From Microvelia longipes (lineage: Eukaryota > Arthropoda > Insecta > Hemiptera > Veliidae), in assembly GCA_018340805.1 (NCBI GenBank), contig JACMZG010001870.1:24322271-24386270 (forward strand): a stretch of 64,000 nucleotides of DNA, read 5' to 3'. Below the pieces are notes generated by a model. The model was not told the DNA's origin. It did not search any database and was given only the letters and a program-made list of their open reading frames with translations. This document shows positions 22,913 to 33,000 of this stretch, in pieces; within the stretch, counting starts at the first letter, position 1; each line of letters starts with the position of its first letter. The position numbers were made by a program, and so were the translations under genes.

Positions 22913-23490
22913 AAAGTATTTTTAAGTGTTTATCCGTAGTATTTGAAGTTAAATAGGTGAATCTAGTCAGATTTTATTTTCTTTTTATTTTGTAGTTCCT
23001 TGAGATTTGGCTGAGTCACTGAGAAGATAGGAAAATCCATGAGGTCAAATTCAGATCCTAGAGTTTCTTCCAGTTTCATGACACCATCATCCATTCCGTG
23101 CATAAGCTTATTAGTTTTGTCAGACCAGAAAAACATCAAGTCTCTTACAAACAGCTTGTTTCACTACTTTAGGCTTCTCATTTGGGAATGCTTTTATTAT
23201 CGATCTCCTTACACCCCAGTAGTTTGCTCCTTCTCAGACCTATTGATTTTGGGTATACTTTTTCAATCGAGTATTTGTGTTGAATGGAGCTTGCACTTAA
23301 ACTGTAGCCAAATCATTATTGGAGACAAAATTAACAGTTATTGGTGCAGGTTCATTGTTGCTTTTTCTACCCGAAGTCACGGCTAGACTGATTCCAATCG
23401 GTTCTTTAATTTTTAAGGTATTGGCAAAAAAATCACTGACAGCTATCTGGCAAGTTCGAGGATTAGGTTTTTCGACGTTTAAACCTTTTA

Positions 23491-23883
23491 TTATAGGCTG
23501 TTACAAGAAACTAATTTTTCTAGGTGATTTATTGTATTGGCATCTTGTTTCACTTTGTTTTGAAGGTAAGATATAGTTTCTCTCATTACTTCATTTTCAT
23601 TTGACAATTCAGATATTTTTTGTTCAACATGGTCTATGTCTGTCTTTAAAGCGAACATTTGAAGTTTATTATCCAATACTTCAGCAAAAGCATTCGCAAG
23701 TGTACTAACAAGTTGTTGGACACTTATGTCTCCAACTTTTATTCCATCTACCTCGTCCTTATTGTCAGAAGTATTGTGATTGGAAGTATTAGCTGTGGTG
23801 TGAGTTGGTGAGTATTTTTTTCTTTTTTTATCAGGAGTCTCTTTTATCTCAATATTTATTGCTTTGTCAAAGATCTGTTTCAT
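23491..23883 (-). pseudogene. Outer LINE ORF1, coiled-coil protein
   Basis: A 130-codon frame. Residues 10-45 are polar and low complexity (KKRKKYSPTHTTANTS). Residues 70-125 form heptads rich in Leu/Ile/Val (FALKTDIDHVEQKISELSNE, ISYLQNKVKQD), a clear coiled coil expected to trimerise ORF1p. Downstream in another frame lies APITVNFVS, similar to the basic PI-x-V-x-F region of ORF1 C-terminal domains. ORF1 is broken at 23491. Confidence 0.65.
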
Positions 23884-24000
23884 TTGCTCTTTTGTATCTG
23901 TTCATTTTATTCTATTTATTTATTTTTTTTTAATTAACACACTATTGGGTCCCAAAAATAAGGAGATTGTAATGTAGATCTTTGAGTTAGTTATTTTTTA

Positions 24001-24414
24001 TTTTATAATTTCTTTTAAGTGCAACACTGATAGAGAATAGGAAGATTTAATCAGCTGATAGTTGTTGTTGTTTTTCCTTATCAATCTATTTCTTCCGCCG
24101 ACCTGTTGATTTCGTCATCAAATTTTGATCCAATAGTGTTAAGAATTTTAAATTTTCAAATTTTTGGCTCTTAAATTGCGTATAAAACTCTCTTTCAAGC
24201 CATCCAACAAATTTTCTGTCGAAATTTCAAGTTTCAATAAAAAGTTTTCTGTGTGAAAGTTAGTGATAAAAACACTAGTGCTATTGAGTGATGGTAGTAT
24301 AAATACCTCTACACAATTTCTTGTGGTTTTGTGCTTTATTTACCGAGATATTAAATTAAATTTACAACTTGTAAAAGGAACCGTGTTTTTGAGGTAACGC
24401 ATGCGCAAATACGA
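24001..24414. other. Region between the outer LINE and repeat copy 2
   Basis: Moderately AT-rich sequence with no open frame of interest. It may be the 5' UTR of the outer retrotransposon (minus strand), since ORF1 begins just below it, but nothing in the sequence proves this. Confidence 0.3.
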
Positions 24415-24813
24415 GTGCCCACTAATGCACTCGTGATAAAGTTGTTGTCTGTGTCCATATTGTTTTTGGCCCACCTATAACATAACAGTAATATCAACCC
24501 GCCTTTAACAGTAATATATATATCATAAGTGTACAACTAGTACACTTATGATGTATATTACTGTTATGTTATAGGTGGGCCAAAAACTGAAAATAAACAG
24601 GGGTGCATTTTGTACAAACAACTACAATAAAAACGTCTAAGAACTACAAAATCTGTCAAAACTACGAATAAAAATGCCGCACAAGAATTGAATAACTAAC
24701 GAAATTCCAATACTCGAGTTTTAAATAAAAAAAATTTAAAATTTTTACTGCTTCTTTTTTCAACGTTTTGATCGTCTTCCATATTAAATGTCTTATCTCA
24801 AGACACACAACTA

Positions 24814-24815
<2 letters not shown>
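24415..24815 (+). repeat. 390-bp hairpin-bearing repeat, copy 2
   Basis: Near-identical to 14650-15036 and in the same orientation. The stem-loop is better preserved here: outer arms TTTTTGGCCCACCTATAAC... (from about 24459) and ...GTTATAGGTGGGCCAAAAA (to about 24586), and an inner 13-bp stem ATCATAAGTGTAC/GTACACTTATGAT with loop AACTA at 24522-24552. It again ends with AAGACACACAACTAGC directly at a (TA)n tract. Confidence 0.85.
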
Positions 24816-24886
<71 letters not shown>

Positions 24887-24915
24887 CATACATACATACA
24901 TACATTCATGCATAC
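24816..24915. repeat. (TA)n and (CATA)n microsatellite
   Basis: TA run of about 70 bp passing into CATACATACATA. Open frames crossing it on both strands are repeat artefacts. Confidence 0.95.
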
Positions 24916-25444
24916 GCCATGTATTATTTACTTTTTTTGACCCTAGGGCTCTTAACAGATATTTTAAATTATTCCAATCAGTAATAAACTTTATTCTCTC
25001 CAATTCGAATATATCATTTTTATTTTGAGTCAAAAAGACAGATTAACCTCATCTTCCTGTGTGTACTCTTTAGATTATTTAGATTACTCTTCTAATGTAA
25101 CTGTTTATTTATTTATTATATTACTCTTTTGATTAGTTTCATTGGTTTGGTTGAATTTATATTCTTATAGAATATTAGGTATAATATTAATCATTGTCAA
25201 TTAATGTGTGAGTTGAAATTATAATCGAGTTAAAATTACGTAGGATTTAAGAAGATAATTTAAGAAGAACTTTAAATTATCTTTAAAATTTACACTTAAA
25301 TCCTTTTAAATTAATTTAGAGGAGATCGTGCTTACATCAATGTCGGTCTATAGCCTCTTATCAATTTTTAGCATCATTGTGACCAGCCTCAAGCAAGGCG
25401 TTCATATTTTAATCGAGTATGGGGTTAATGCATGCACTAACGAA

Positions 25445-25524
25445 GATACACACACATACATACACCCACACAAATATATATATATATATATTATATATAT
25501 ATATATATATATATTATGTGTGTG

Positions 25525-25558
<34 letters not shown>

Positions 25559-25602
25559 TAATATTACATATGTATGTAATATTCATATGGAGCATGCAAA
25601 AA

Positions 25603-25644
<42 letters not shown>

Positions 25645-25735
25645 ATATATTATATAATATATATAATATAATATATATATATATATTATATTATATATTA
25701 TATATATATATATATATTATATATATATATGCCGT
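25445..25735. repeat. Compound CA/TA/TG microsatellite
   Basis: Alternating blocks: ACACACATACATAC, (TA)n, a TGTGTGTT/GTGTGT run near 25515-25545, (TA)n, a long (CA)n at 25606-25637, then (TA)n with TTATATTA inversions to 25729. The complementary GT and CA blocks flanking TA runs allow the region to fold on itself. Confidence 0.9.
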
Positions 25736-25739
25736 ATGA

Positions 25740-27050
25740 GTATAATGTATAAATACTGATATTTTTTATTTGATAGACCCTAAGATTGCAATATTTTATC
25801 CTGGCAGAATCGATTATTTTCTTTTTTTATAAAACAGTTGGAACATAGTTGCACCAATATGTCCAAATAAATCAACTTCTATGTTAACAAAGGTAGGAAG
25901 GTCCTTTCCCTTTTTTATAGAAAAGAGGATCTAGAGATTATTTGGATATTTCAAAAGGGTTTAGACTTGAAAATAGGCTAGAGATTTTTCCTTAAAAGGA
26001 TTTATTCTTAGGTTCAAGCATTATTGCTTTCATATCATGAAAGAAAACTCGTTTAGAGAAGCTAAGTGGTCAAAGAAAGAAGTTCACATATCCCTACTAA
26101 CTACCTTACCTTCTCTCTTAGAATAAGAAGCAATATATGTGCATTCTGAAAATCATTTTAAAGATTATAAAAGAAATATAAAAAGTTGAAATGTAAAAGT
26201 TGTATAAAGCATGTAAAAAATTACTATCTTTACTGACTTAGACTTATCTTAACTTCTGATTCTCTCTCTTAATGTTTTAAGTAGTACTGTCGTAGAGCTA
26301 ATTAGCCATGTCTTTAAAAATAACTAAAATTTAATAAACACGATTATAAATTTTTAAAATGAACGTAAAATTCAATTATGACTTGATTTAACAAAGTGGT
26401 ATTAAGTTTGCATTATTTGAATATACCTACTTACTTTTCTGTCAGTTAATTTACTGTCACTACGACTCTTTTCTTTGGTTATATTTATCATTTTATTCAT
26501 TCGTGTTTCCTTTATCAATATCTTTATTATATACTCCTTCTAATCTAGGTTTGCCTCCTGGCCTAATGCTTACTGGATCTTCATTAATCCTTGTCTTATA
26601 ATGCTGCCATCTTTTCTTTACATAAAATGATATTTACTAAACTACCTCAACCTATTAAATGTTATTAGCTACATTATAAATATATCTAAATTTAGAAGTC
26701 GCTGTCTTGGGAATCGCTATTCTCCTAATAGAGGTGATCCTCGTGATACAGTAAATTAAAAGGATTAAGATCTGACGACGTACAAACCTGGCTGAGGCTC
26801 TCAGCGTTAAGCATCTTATGACCTAAGGAAGCCAACAAAAAGAGCTAAAATATACCAACCTGTCTGTTGTAGAACTAGTAATTCTCTCTCCCCGACCCAT
26901 TTCTATGACTATTAATAAAATACATAATTAAAGCAATTGGTTGTCTTTGTACAACTGGTCAAATGGACTTAATTGCCCAAATGTCACCAAGTAAATGAGA
27001 CTGGTAAATTTCCCTGTACATATTCTACTAGTGTTGGGTTTATTTTCTGT
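25740..27050. other. Non-coding stretch, probable intron or upstream region of the CACNG-like exon
   Basis: No coding sequence or element is recognised. A somewhat GC-richer patch at 26700-26900 is unclassified. The polypyrimidine-rich end TTTATTTTCTGTTACAG immediately before 27056 is the acceptor of the next exon. Confidence 0.4.
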
Positions 27051-27055
27051 TACAG

Positions 27056-27275
27056 GTTATGTGCGGAGGTTGGGGTGAAGGACGTGTCGCTTCTGGGCTT
27101 GGAGTTGCCGTCGGAACGATTGCTCTTACAGCTCTAGTTACCGGGTTCGTAACCAACGTTTGGTTGTATACCAAGGAACCAGTTTCATTGCCTAATAACC
27201 AGCCTACCACTGTCACCTTTAAAATTGGATTTTGGAGAGTATGCCCAGCTCTAAACAAAGGAAACTCTACATACC
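27056..27275 (+). CDS. Exon of a stargazin-like protein (voltage-dependent calcium channel gamma subunit family)
   Basis: A 220-bp exon bounded by an acceptor (TTTTCTGTTACAG, AG at 27054-27055) and a donor (GTAAGT at 27276). The open frame from ATG 27059 gives 72 codons plus one base (phase 1). Residues 9-31 form a transmembrane helix (GLGVAVGTIALTALVTGFV), followed by TNVWLYTKEPVSLP, an NQPTTVTFK segment and GFWRVCPALNK. This is the pattern of TM1 and the first extracellular loop of CACNG/TARP proteins (D/NxWLYxxEPV ... GLWRVC), closest to the gamma-5/7-like branch by eye. An NST sequon near the end could be glycosylated. Family members are four-helix membrane proteins that modulate calcium channels or glutamate receptors. 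The codons before ATG are few, so this is probably the first coding exon, though an internal exon cannot be excluded. No other exon of the gene was recognised in the window. It is the most GC-balanced coding stretch here. Confidence 0.8.
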
Positions 27276-27427
27276 GTAAGTTGTCTATTTTTATATAATT
27301 TCAGCTTGATCAAACAACTTTTTTGCTGTGTCATTGTTATACTTTAAATATCCTAAAGAACGATTGATTACCTATGTTAACAATTTTGAAACTACTGCCC
27401 AAAAATTTACATGAAAAATACTATTTT

Positions 27428-27620
27428 TTTGCAAAAACTGAATTTTATGGAATTTTTATAGTAGGGCATTAGAGGAAGTGAGGTGAGCAAAAGTTTAGTC
27501 AAGGATGGAAAAAAACTTCTCTTATGATTGCCCTTTAAGAAAATCCAAGTATTTTTATATATTCAAAAGTCAAAAATGTAGGGTGTTGTTGCTAGAAGTT
27601 GCAAAAACTGTTAATTTTGT
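27428..27620 (+). mobile_element. Left arm of a palindromic element in the CACNG-like intron
   Basis: The string GCAAAAACTGAATTTTATGG, then GGCATTAGAG, GAGCAAAAGTTTAG, AAACTTCTCTTATGATTGCC and TTCAAAAGTCAAAA, occurs inverted at 28795-28970. The arms are about 80% alike by eye. The SINE at 27653-28599 lies between them. Confidence 0.65.
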
Positions 27621-27652
27621 CGTATAAAAGTGAAAACAATATGTTATTTTCA

Positions 27653-28599
27653 CCGAGTCCGGTAGCTCAGTGGTAGAGCGCTCGCCTTTCGACCTGGAGG
27701 TCGAGGGTTCAAATCCAGCCGGGGGAGGACCTCAATATGAGGTTATCCCTTGTACCGTACACTCGGGAGGTCTTGAATTCAAGGCCGGCCAACCCAGCCA
27801 AGGTTTTACGTGGTTTCCTTGGCTACTAATACGCAAATGCGGGGTTGGATCTAGTTTCATCTGAGACAAGTCTGGATCCACGTTTCCGTTGTCTCTAGCT
27901 CACGAAAAGTTAATGTTCTGCGGGCTGGGGGAGATGAAGGTCGGAAAGATATACTGAGTCTTTGTATGTCCGAAAACTTAGTCAGTGAAAGTGATGGCGG
28001 CGACACGAGTAACGTAAGTGACTAGGAACAAAGTGCTCGGTTCTTGAAGACAGACGTCTCCTAATGGCACTGCGGAGCTCTGACTTTCAGGTCAGGGCTA
28101 TAAAATGAGTTTGTACACGCTGACATCTGGGTGCTAGAGTTCTTTGTCGGGTGGCGCTGGACTGGCCAGAGCGGTGAGCCTAGCTAGAGTCTGGTGATGC
28201 TAGTGGAACTGGTGAGACTGGAAGGACGAGGTCAAGTGAGACTAATGTGATCAGAGAGCTAGTAAGACTAGATGAAACAAGCACACAGTGAACTAGTAGT
28301 CGGCGCTAGCCAGAGCGGTGAGCCTAGCCAGAGTCTAGCTGGTCTAGATGAACTAGGCACACTGTGAACTAGTCGCAGATACTAGCCAGAGCAGTGAGTT
28401 TGGATAGAGTCTGGTTGGGCTGGATGAACTAGGCACACTGTGAACCGGTTACATGTGCTACCATGTACGGAGGGGGTGCTTCTAGATGATTGGATGTGTA
28501 CAAACTCAGGGTTAATGTTGAGTGAGATTTGAGTGAGGGGAAAACGCTAAATGACCCTACGGGTTAAAACGTAAAAAATAAATAAAAAAAAAAAAAAAA
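27653..28599 (+). mobile_element. Long tRNA-derived SINE with internal tandem repeats
   Basis: The head contains a perfect A box TAGCTCAGTGG (27663) and a near-consensus B box GGTTCAAATCC (27708), spaced as in a tRNA. The acceptor and anticodon stems do not pair properly (the 5' end GTCC and the end GGAC still could), so it is tRNA-derived, not a tRNA gene. The body is GC-rich and carries a 76-bp unit (CTAGCCAGAGCGGTGAG...CACACTGTGAAC) at 28305 and 28381, with a weaker copy at 28160. It ends AACGTAAAAAATAAAT plus an A run. ATGTTATTT before (27641-27649) and TGCTATTT after (28599-28607) could be an imperfect target duplication. At about 945 bp it is long for a SINE. Confidence 0.7.
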
Positions 28600-28794
28600 T
28601 GCTATTTAAACAAAATATTTTTTTTCGAAAGTGAACTAATAAGAGTTTTAGACTCTAGGGGGTAAAATAAACATATTTTATTCTTATACATTTTTCTCCA
28701 AAACTACTCTTTTCCCCCGTTTTAGAGATTTTAAATTTTTTATGTACCATTTAATTAACATTTTAGAGATATGCTAAAATGCCAAAAATTATCT

Positions 28795-28970
28795 GTTTTT
28801 CCAACTTCTAGGAAGAATTGCTTGAAATTTTGACTTTTGAATGTATGAAGAATGTTTTCTTAAACGGCAATCTTAAGAGAAGTTTTTTCCGTTCTTAGCT
28901 AAACGTTTGCTCATCTCTTAATTTCTCTAATGGCCTACCATTAAAATTCCATAAAATTTAATTTTTGCAA
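28795..28970 (-). mobile_element. Right arm of the palindromic element
   Basis: Inverted partner of 27428-27620: CTTCTAGGAAGAATTGC, TTTTGACTTTTGAATGTATG, GGCAATCTTAAGAGAAGTTT and CCATAAAATTTAATTTTTGC. Taken with the left arm, the original element was a long inverted-repeat structure with a short spacer, later split by the SINE. Confidence 0.65.
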
Positions 28971-29230
28971 AATTAAATCATTTTTAATTTTATATATATG
29001 AGCTTTCCAACGAGACCAAATTTCACCTTTATACTTTGAACAGTTTAAACCCAATTCACAATTTTATAATGTAAGTTCATATATTTTTTAAAAATATTAT
29101 ATTTCACCTTGTGGGAAAACGGTTGGAGATGGGGGTTGATATTATAAAACATTTTGTATTCCCTTTGAGGAGTACTATCACCTCCTTCTTTGGTGGACAC
29201 TTTATATGAAACACCCTGTATATTAATTAA
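28971..29230. repeat. AT-rich flank ending in an ACACCCTGTATA repeat end
   Basis: GGACACTTTATATGAAACACCC followed by TGTATATT at about 29198-29222, read in reverse, begins TACAGGGTGTTTC, a string common at the ends of insect MITEs. The matching opposite end was not found, so the extent of this element is unknown. Confidence 0.35.
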
Positions 29231-30355
29231 TGATTAGTGAGGCACCCTCCCAAAAATCTACCTTTCCCTTTTCATGACTTAAGCTCATTTTTCCTTTGGA
29301 AAATAGCTAAAAATAAAACTAATTTTATTATGCAATTAAAGAAAAATTATTCCTGGGTAAATAGTTCTAGTAGGTTCCTAGGAGTATACCAGTAAATGGT
29401 TGTTTCGTTATTTACTAAAGACTGAATCTCAATTTCGAAATTGCACAGGGTTAATGTTTCTCTTGCATACATACATTAGAAGGTCAGGAAAAGTGAAAAG
29501 AATCCTTGACTCTATAAGTGATTTAAAATTGCCTATCTTTCCCTTTAAAGCATTTCGTATACTTGAATTATATATTCTTTAAACTTGAAAATTAATAATG
29601 CCTAAAACATTTTCTTTTTCATTTAAAATCATTTCATATTACATGAATTTTCTCATAAAAGCCTAAAGGAAATTTAAGATGTCGAAGGTTAAAAAGAAAA
29701 TTGAAGAGAAAAAAGGTTCTTTACTTGATGAATAATTCAAAGTGCCAAATTCAAACGTGTCTCTCAGAGACTTATAAAAACCTTTAATATTACCTTTAAA
29801 AGGTTTTATAGTTAGATTAAGTCAAATGTAAACCTATGTATGTTAAGTAATAGAGTGAATATTAGGAAATGTAGTACTTAAATGATTTTTATGTCAAAAT
29901 TACACTTTATGATACTTAAGTAATTTAATTTTTTTATGTGTATACTAAATTTTATATTATATTCTACATTACATACCCTGAGTAAGATGCTTTTTGCATC
30001 TGTTTTTAAGACCAGCTACTAGGTTTACTTATCAAGGATAGGCTTAAAGCCTATCTTTATTTCTTTAGGTTTTGAGCCTATAGGAGAATATCTTAACATA
30101 AAGTCCTCTTTTAATTTTAGTTTCGGTACCTTGTACAAAAAATCTAACTATTAACAAAGTTTAACCTACATTTTTTTAAAAATTTCTTAATTAAAAAATT
30201 CAAGAGATTTTTAGATCGCTAAGAGAAAAGTCGCTAAGAGGCTACTTAGCGAATTTTCATCATGAATTACTCTTAGAATTAACTCAAATATTAATTTTGT
30301 TAACTAATATCCTTGTAGTTTCCTCGTTTAATAGGAAATCATATCACCTTTATAA
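29231..30355. other. Non-coding stretch
   Basis: AT-rich sequence without recognisable genes or repeats. The 60-codon frame at 29400-29582 has no motif and no splice context. Confidence 0.4.
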
Positions 30356-30359
30356 AATG

Positions 30360-30590
30360 TTCTCTTTGTGTTTTGCACACGACCCACAGAAAACTACTTA
30401 TTGCAAAAAAACTAGAATTTGTAGATTTATTCCAATATTTTGTGCGAGCGCATTCATATAAACGGCTCCACTGTGAATAGGCAGACTATGCTTTTCTTTT
30501 ATAATTCAAGGTATATTTTCAGAAAAATTTGGTTTTAAGTAGTACAAAATGAGTCACATTTTTTAGGCCTGGCTCTTGGATTATAAGTAT
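30360..30590 (+). mobile_element. Solitary arm related to the foldback element at 43085-43745
   Basis: TGTTTTGCACACGACC, CTACTTATTGCAAAAAAACT, GCGAGCGCATTCATATAA, AGGCAGACTATGCTTTTC and TTTTAGGCCTGGCTCTTGG match, in order, the right arm 43535-43750 and (inverted) the left arm 43090-43300. Only one arm is present here, so this copy is truncated or rearranged. Confidence 0.6.
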
Positions 30591-31080
30591 ATAGGAAAAG
30601 TATTTTATTTACATTAAAAATCCGAAACCGAGATTCCACCTGAATTAACAGTTTAAGTTGTTTAAAGACCTTCTGAGTGGTTTTTACAAAGTTATCTTTC
30701 TGTGTGTGCGTGTGTCTGTTGTCACGGTATCTTCCAGTGCATTTATGCTATAAAGTTACAACTGGGTACAAAAATTAGGTCTAGGTAATTTATAAGTAGT
30801 ATCTGGGTCTTTAGGTCTAGTTGTGCTACTCGAAAAATATTCTTTATAACGTCAACTAATCGGAAATAATGAATAAAAAAACGTTATGAATTAATAACAC
30901 GGAAAAATATTTTGATCGAATTGAAATTTATCACGTATAGAATCACAATACAAACCAATGTGTGCCATGTTTCATCTCATTATCAGTATTATTTTAATTT
31001 TTATCGAATGAGTTATATACTTTTTTAAGAATCACAAAATAATTAGAGTTAATATTTGGTACAAGTGTATTCCATCACGC
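30591..31080 (+). repeat. Mosaic of dispersed repeat modules
   Basis: At 30590-30650 is an inverted copy of the 7320-7440 module. At 30700-30785 is a TGTGTGT run followed by the TTACAACTGGGTACAAAAAT form of the recurrent AACTTGGTAC module. At 30955-31080 is the partner of 1675-1870. No coding sequence is seen. Confidence 0.45.
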
Positions 31081-32564
31081 AATGAATAGGTATACAACGT
31101 TTTGTTTCTATACGGCAAGTCTGTGTAGCATCATTACCATCATTACTGTCAGGATAATTTCAAAAAAATTCTGTAAACGCGGAAATATTTTCGGATTACA
31201 CAAATCTGTTTTAAGGGCTCCTGATCACAAATGGGTAGATTTTGCTAGACTTTATAAACATTTAAAATGATGTTTTAAAGGGTAATAAACACAATATCGC
31301 TATATTCGCTGTGCTCGAAGTAAAATATTTACTTTTTTACTGACATTTTTATTATAAAACAATTATAATTGTTACAAGTAATAGAGTTAATGAAGGTGTT
31401 GTGACGTGGAAAGACTTGTTAGAGAAAAAATCCAGTAATTACACTTTCGCGGGAGTTATTGTAAATAATAAATAATTGTAAAGAATATGAAATGAAGATA
31501 AAAATAATAAGAAGATTTTTAAAGATAATAGATGAATAATAAGATATTAAAGTATAATACTAATAGGGCAAAGTAAAATATAATTGATATATATTTATAA
31601 TTAATCGATGATTCTGCAGCCTCAGGGAGGAACAAGCGACTTCCAAGGGGCTACTCTTACCTTCTAACATCGACTGCTTTTAAAGCTACAAATACTTATA
31701 TGAGGGAGAGGGTGGGTAAATTTATATCTGGTTGATCTAGTGGTCTCTGGCCCAATGTCTTCTCAGTCGTATAGTAGGATTCTCTGGAAGGATTTCAGAG
31801 GAAAGGAGTTAAAATAATGAACTAGGATGGTGTACTAGGGATTCATGGAATTTTCGGTTAGCGATAAACCTTGAGATATTAAAACTACTGCAGGACCTGC
31901 GAGCTGTTAGATGCGAAAATAAAATGGAAATAAATTAAATTAAATAAGCAAACTCGAAATAATTTGTACAAGACATAACCTCTTGAAATTCCATAGGTAA
32001 AATTAAGAAAGCAAAAAATCTAGTTAAATCTTCTAACAAAAATTAAACTTGTTGAGAGTAAAATTATTCTGAATTTCAGTTCTTGACAAGAATACAGAGT
32101 TAAAAAGTTATATTATAACTTGATTAAACCTGGCTCTTTTCTCTTTTTTTGCCTTTTAGTTAATAATTGCATTATTCTTCTTTAGATAAATCTTATTTTC
32201 TTCTTCATTTTATGTTTAAGTTAAAAGTTCCAAGTTTAAATTTAAATATAATTTAGAATAGAAATTTTAATATAAATTTTATATTTATTTAAATTCTAGC
32301 AGTATTACCCGAGCATCGCTCGGCAAATATTTTATTTATCAAACGTCAAATCATTCCTTTAAGGACTGAAAAAATTAGAAGTTGTTAACAGCTGTATAAC
32401 AACAAGGGAATTCTTCGTTTAAGATTTTTTTGTCTCTCCGGCGATTCTCAAGCCGTGCTTTATAATTGATTGGTACGTTCCTTGTTTCGATAAAATGAAG
32501 ATCAAAAAAGAAAATCTCAAATCGTGTGTTTTGACTTTTATTAAGAATATTTGCACAATTTTTT
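31081..32564. other. Non-coding stretch with a GC-richer patch and a small hairpin
   Basis: A GC-richer patch at 31600-31920 ends in an AAATAAAATGGAAATAAATT-type tail and could be a decayed SINE or LINE 3' end, but no diagnostic box is visible. At 32309-32324, CCGAGCATCGCTCGG folds into a short hairpin of a type often found near repeat ends. The 62-codon frame at 31082 shows no family signature. Confidence 0.35.
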
Positions 32565-33000
32565 TTTTATTGCATTATCTTACGTCATATAAAAGAACAC
32601 CCTGTAAAATATTAGAATAAAACACTTATACTTTTGATGATACAGCAAAAAAACGAAAAATATATTTATCATGGTCTTTTGGCGGGAAAATAGTCTTGAC
32701 TGCTTGTGTAACGTCAGACGTAAAAATACCGCCGTGTAGTTCAATATTCACTAGAGCAACACTCATAAGGTTATACTTATAACCTTAAGTCATTACGTTT
32801 CTTAGGCATTGTATTACCTGGAACACTGAATTGTTTTGTTTCAGTCTTCTTTACATTCTATTAATCTGTAAGCAACTGTTCACCCTACGATATTTGTAAC
32901 TAAAACACCCATCTGTGCCTTAAGCGACCCAACCTTTAGAACGTTCCGTTTTCACCCCACTCTCTCACCCATTCCCCCTGTCTCTTTTTTAAATGCTTAT
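32565..33000 (+). repeat. Dispersed repeat, copy 1 (partner 47690-48115)
   Basis: The two copies share, in order, TACGTCATATAAAAGAACA, GAAAAATATAT, AGGCATTGTATTACCT, GTCTTCTTTACATTCTATT, GTAAGCAACTGTT, CGACCCAA, TTTTCACCCC and CTCACCCATTCCCCCT. Identity is roughly 75-80% by eye over about 430 bp with indels. No terminal repeats or open frame are seen. Confidence 0.7.

Larger units (their letters stand above)
22738..24000 (-). mobile_element. Outer non-LTR retrotransposon, 5' part (ORF1 and start of endonuclease)
   Basis: The minus-strand order is a possible 5' UTR above 23890, coiled-coil ORF1 (23491-23883), a decayed ORF1 C-terminal part (about 22990-23490) and the first part of the endonuclease (22738-22912; WNVKG, then LDVICLSE). 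The remaining endonuclease resumes at 18690. Between the last residue here and the first on the other side, about 50-60 codons expected of an EEP domain are absent, so the insertion was accompanied by a deletion or one had already occurred. The 5' boundary is not defined; sequence up to about 24340 could be its 5' UTR. Confidence 0.75.

Noticed and set aside
14650..24815. LTR retrotransposon with the two 390-bp repeats as LTRs
   Set aside because: The internal sequence is two minus-strand non-LTR elements; there is no gag-pol, primer-binding site or TG...CA ends on the repeats.
27040..27258. Minus-strand frame opposite the CACNG-like exon
   Set aside because: It is the shadow of the plus-strand exon, which has transmembrane and loop motifs and proper splice sites.
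27653..27735. Functional tRNA gene
   Set aside because: A and B boxes are good, but the acceptor, anticodon and T stems have several mismatches, and the sequence continues into a SINE body with an A tail.
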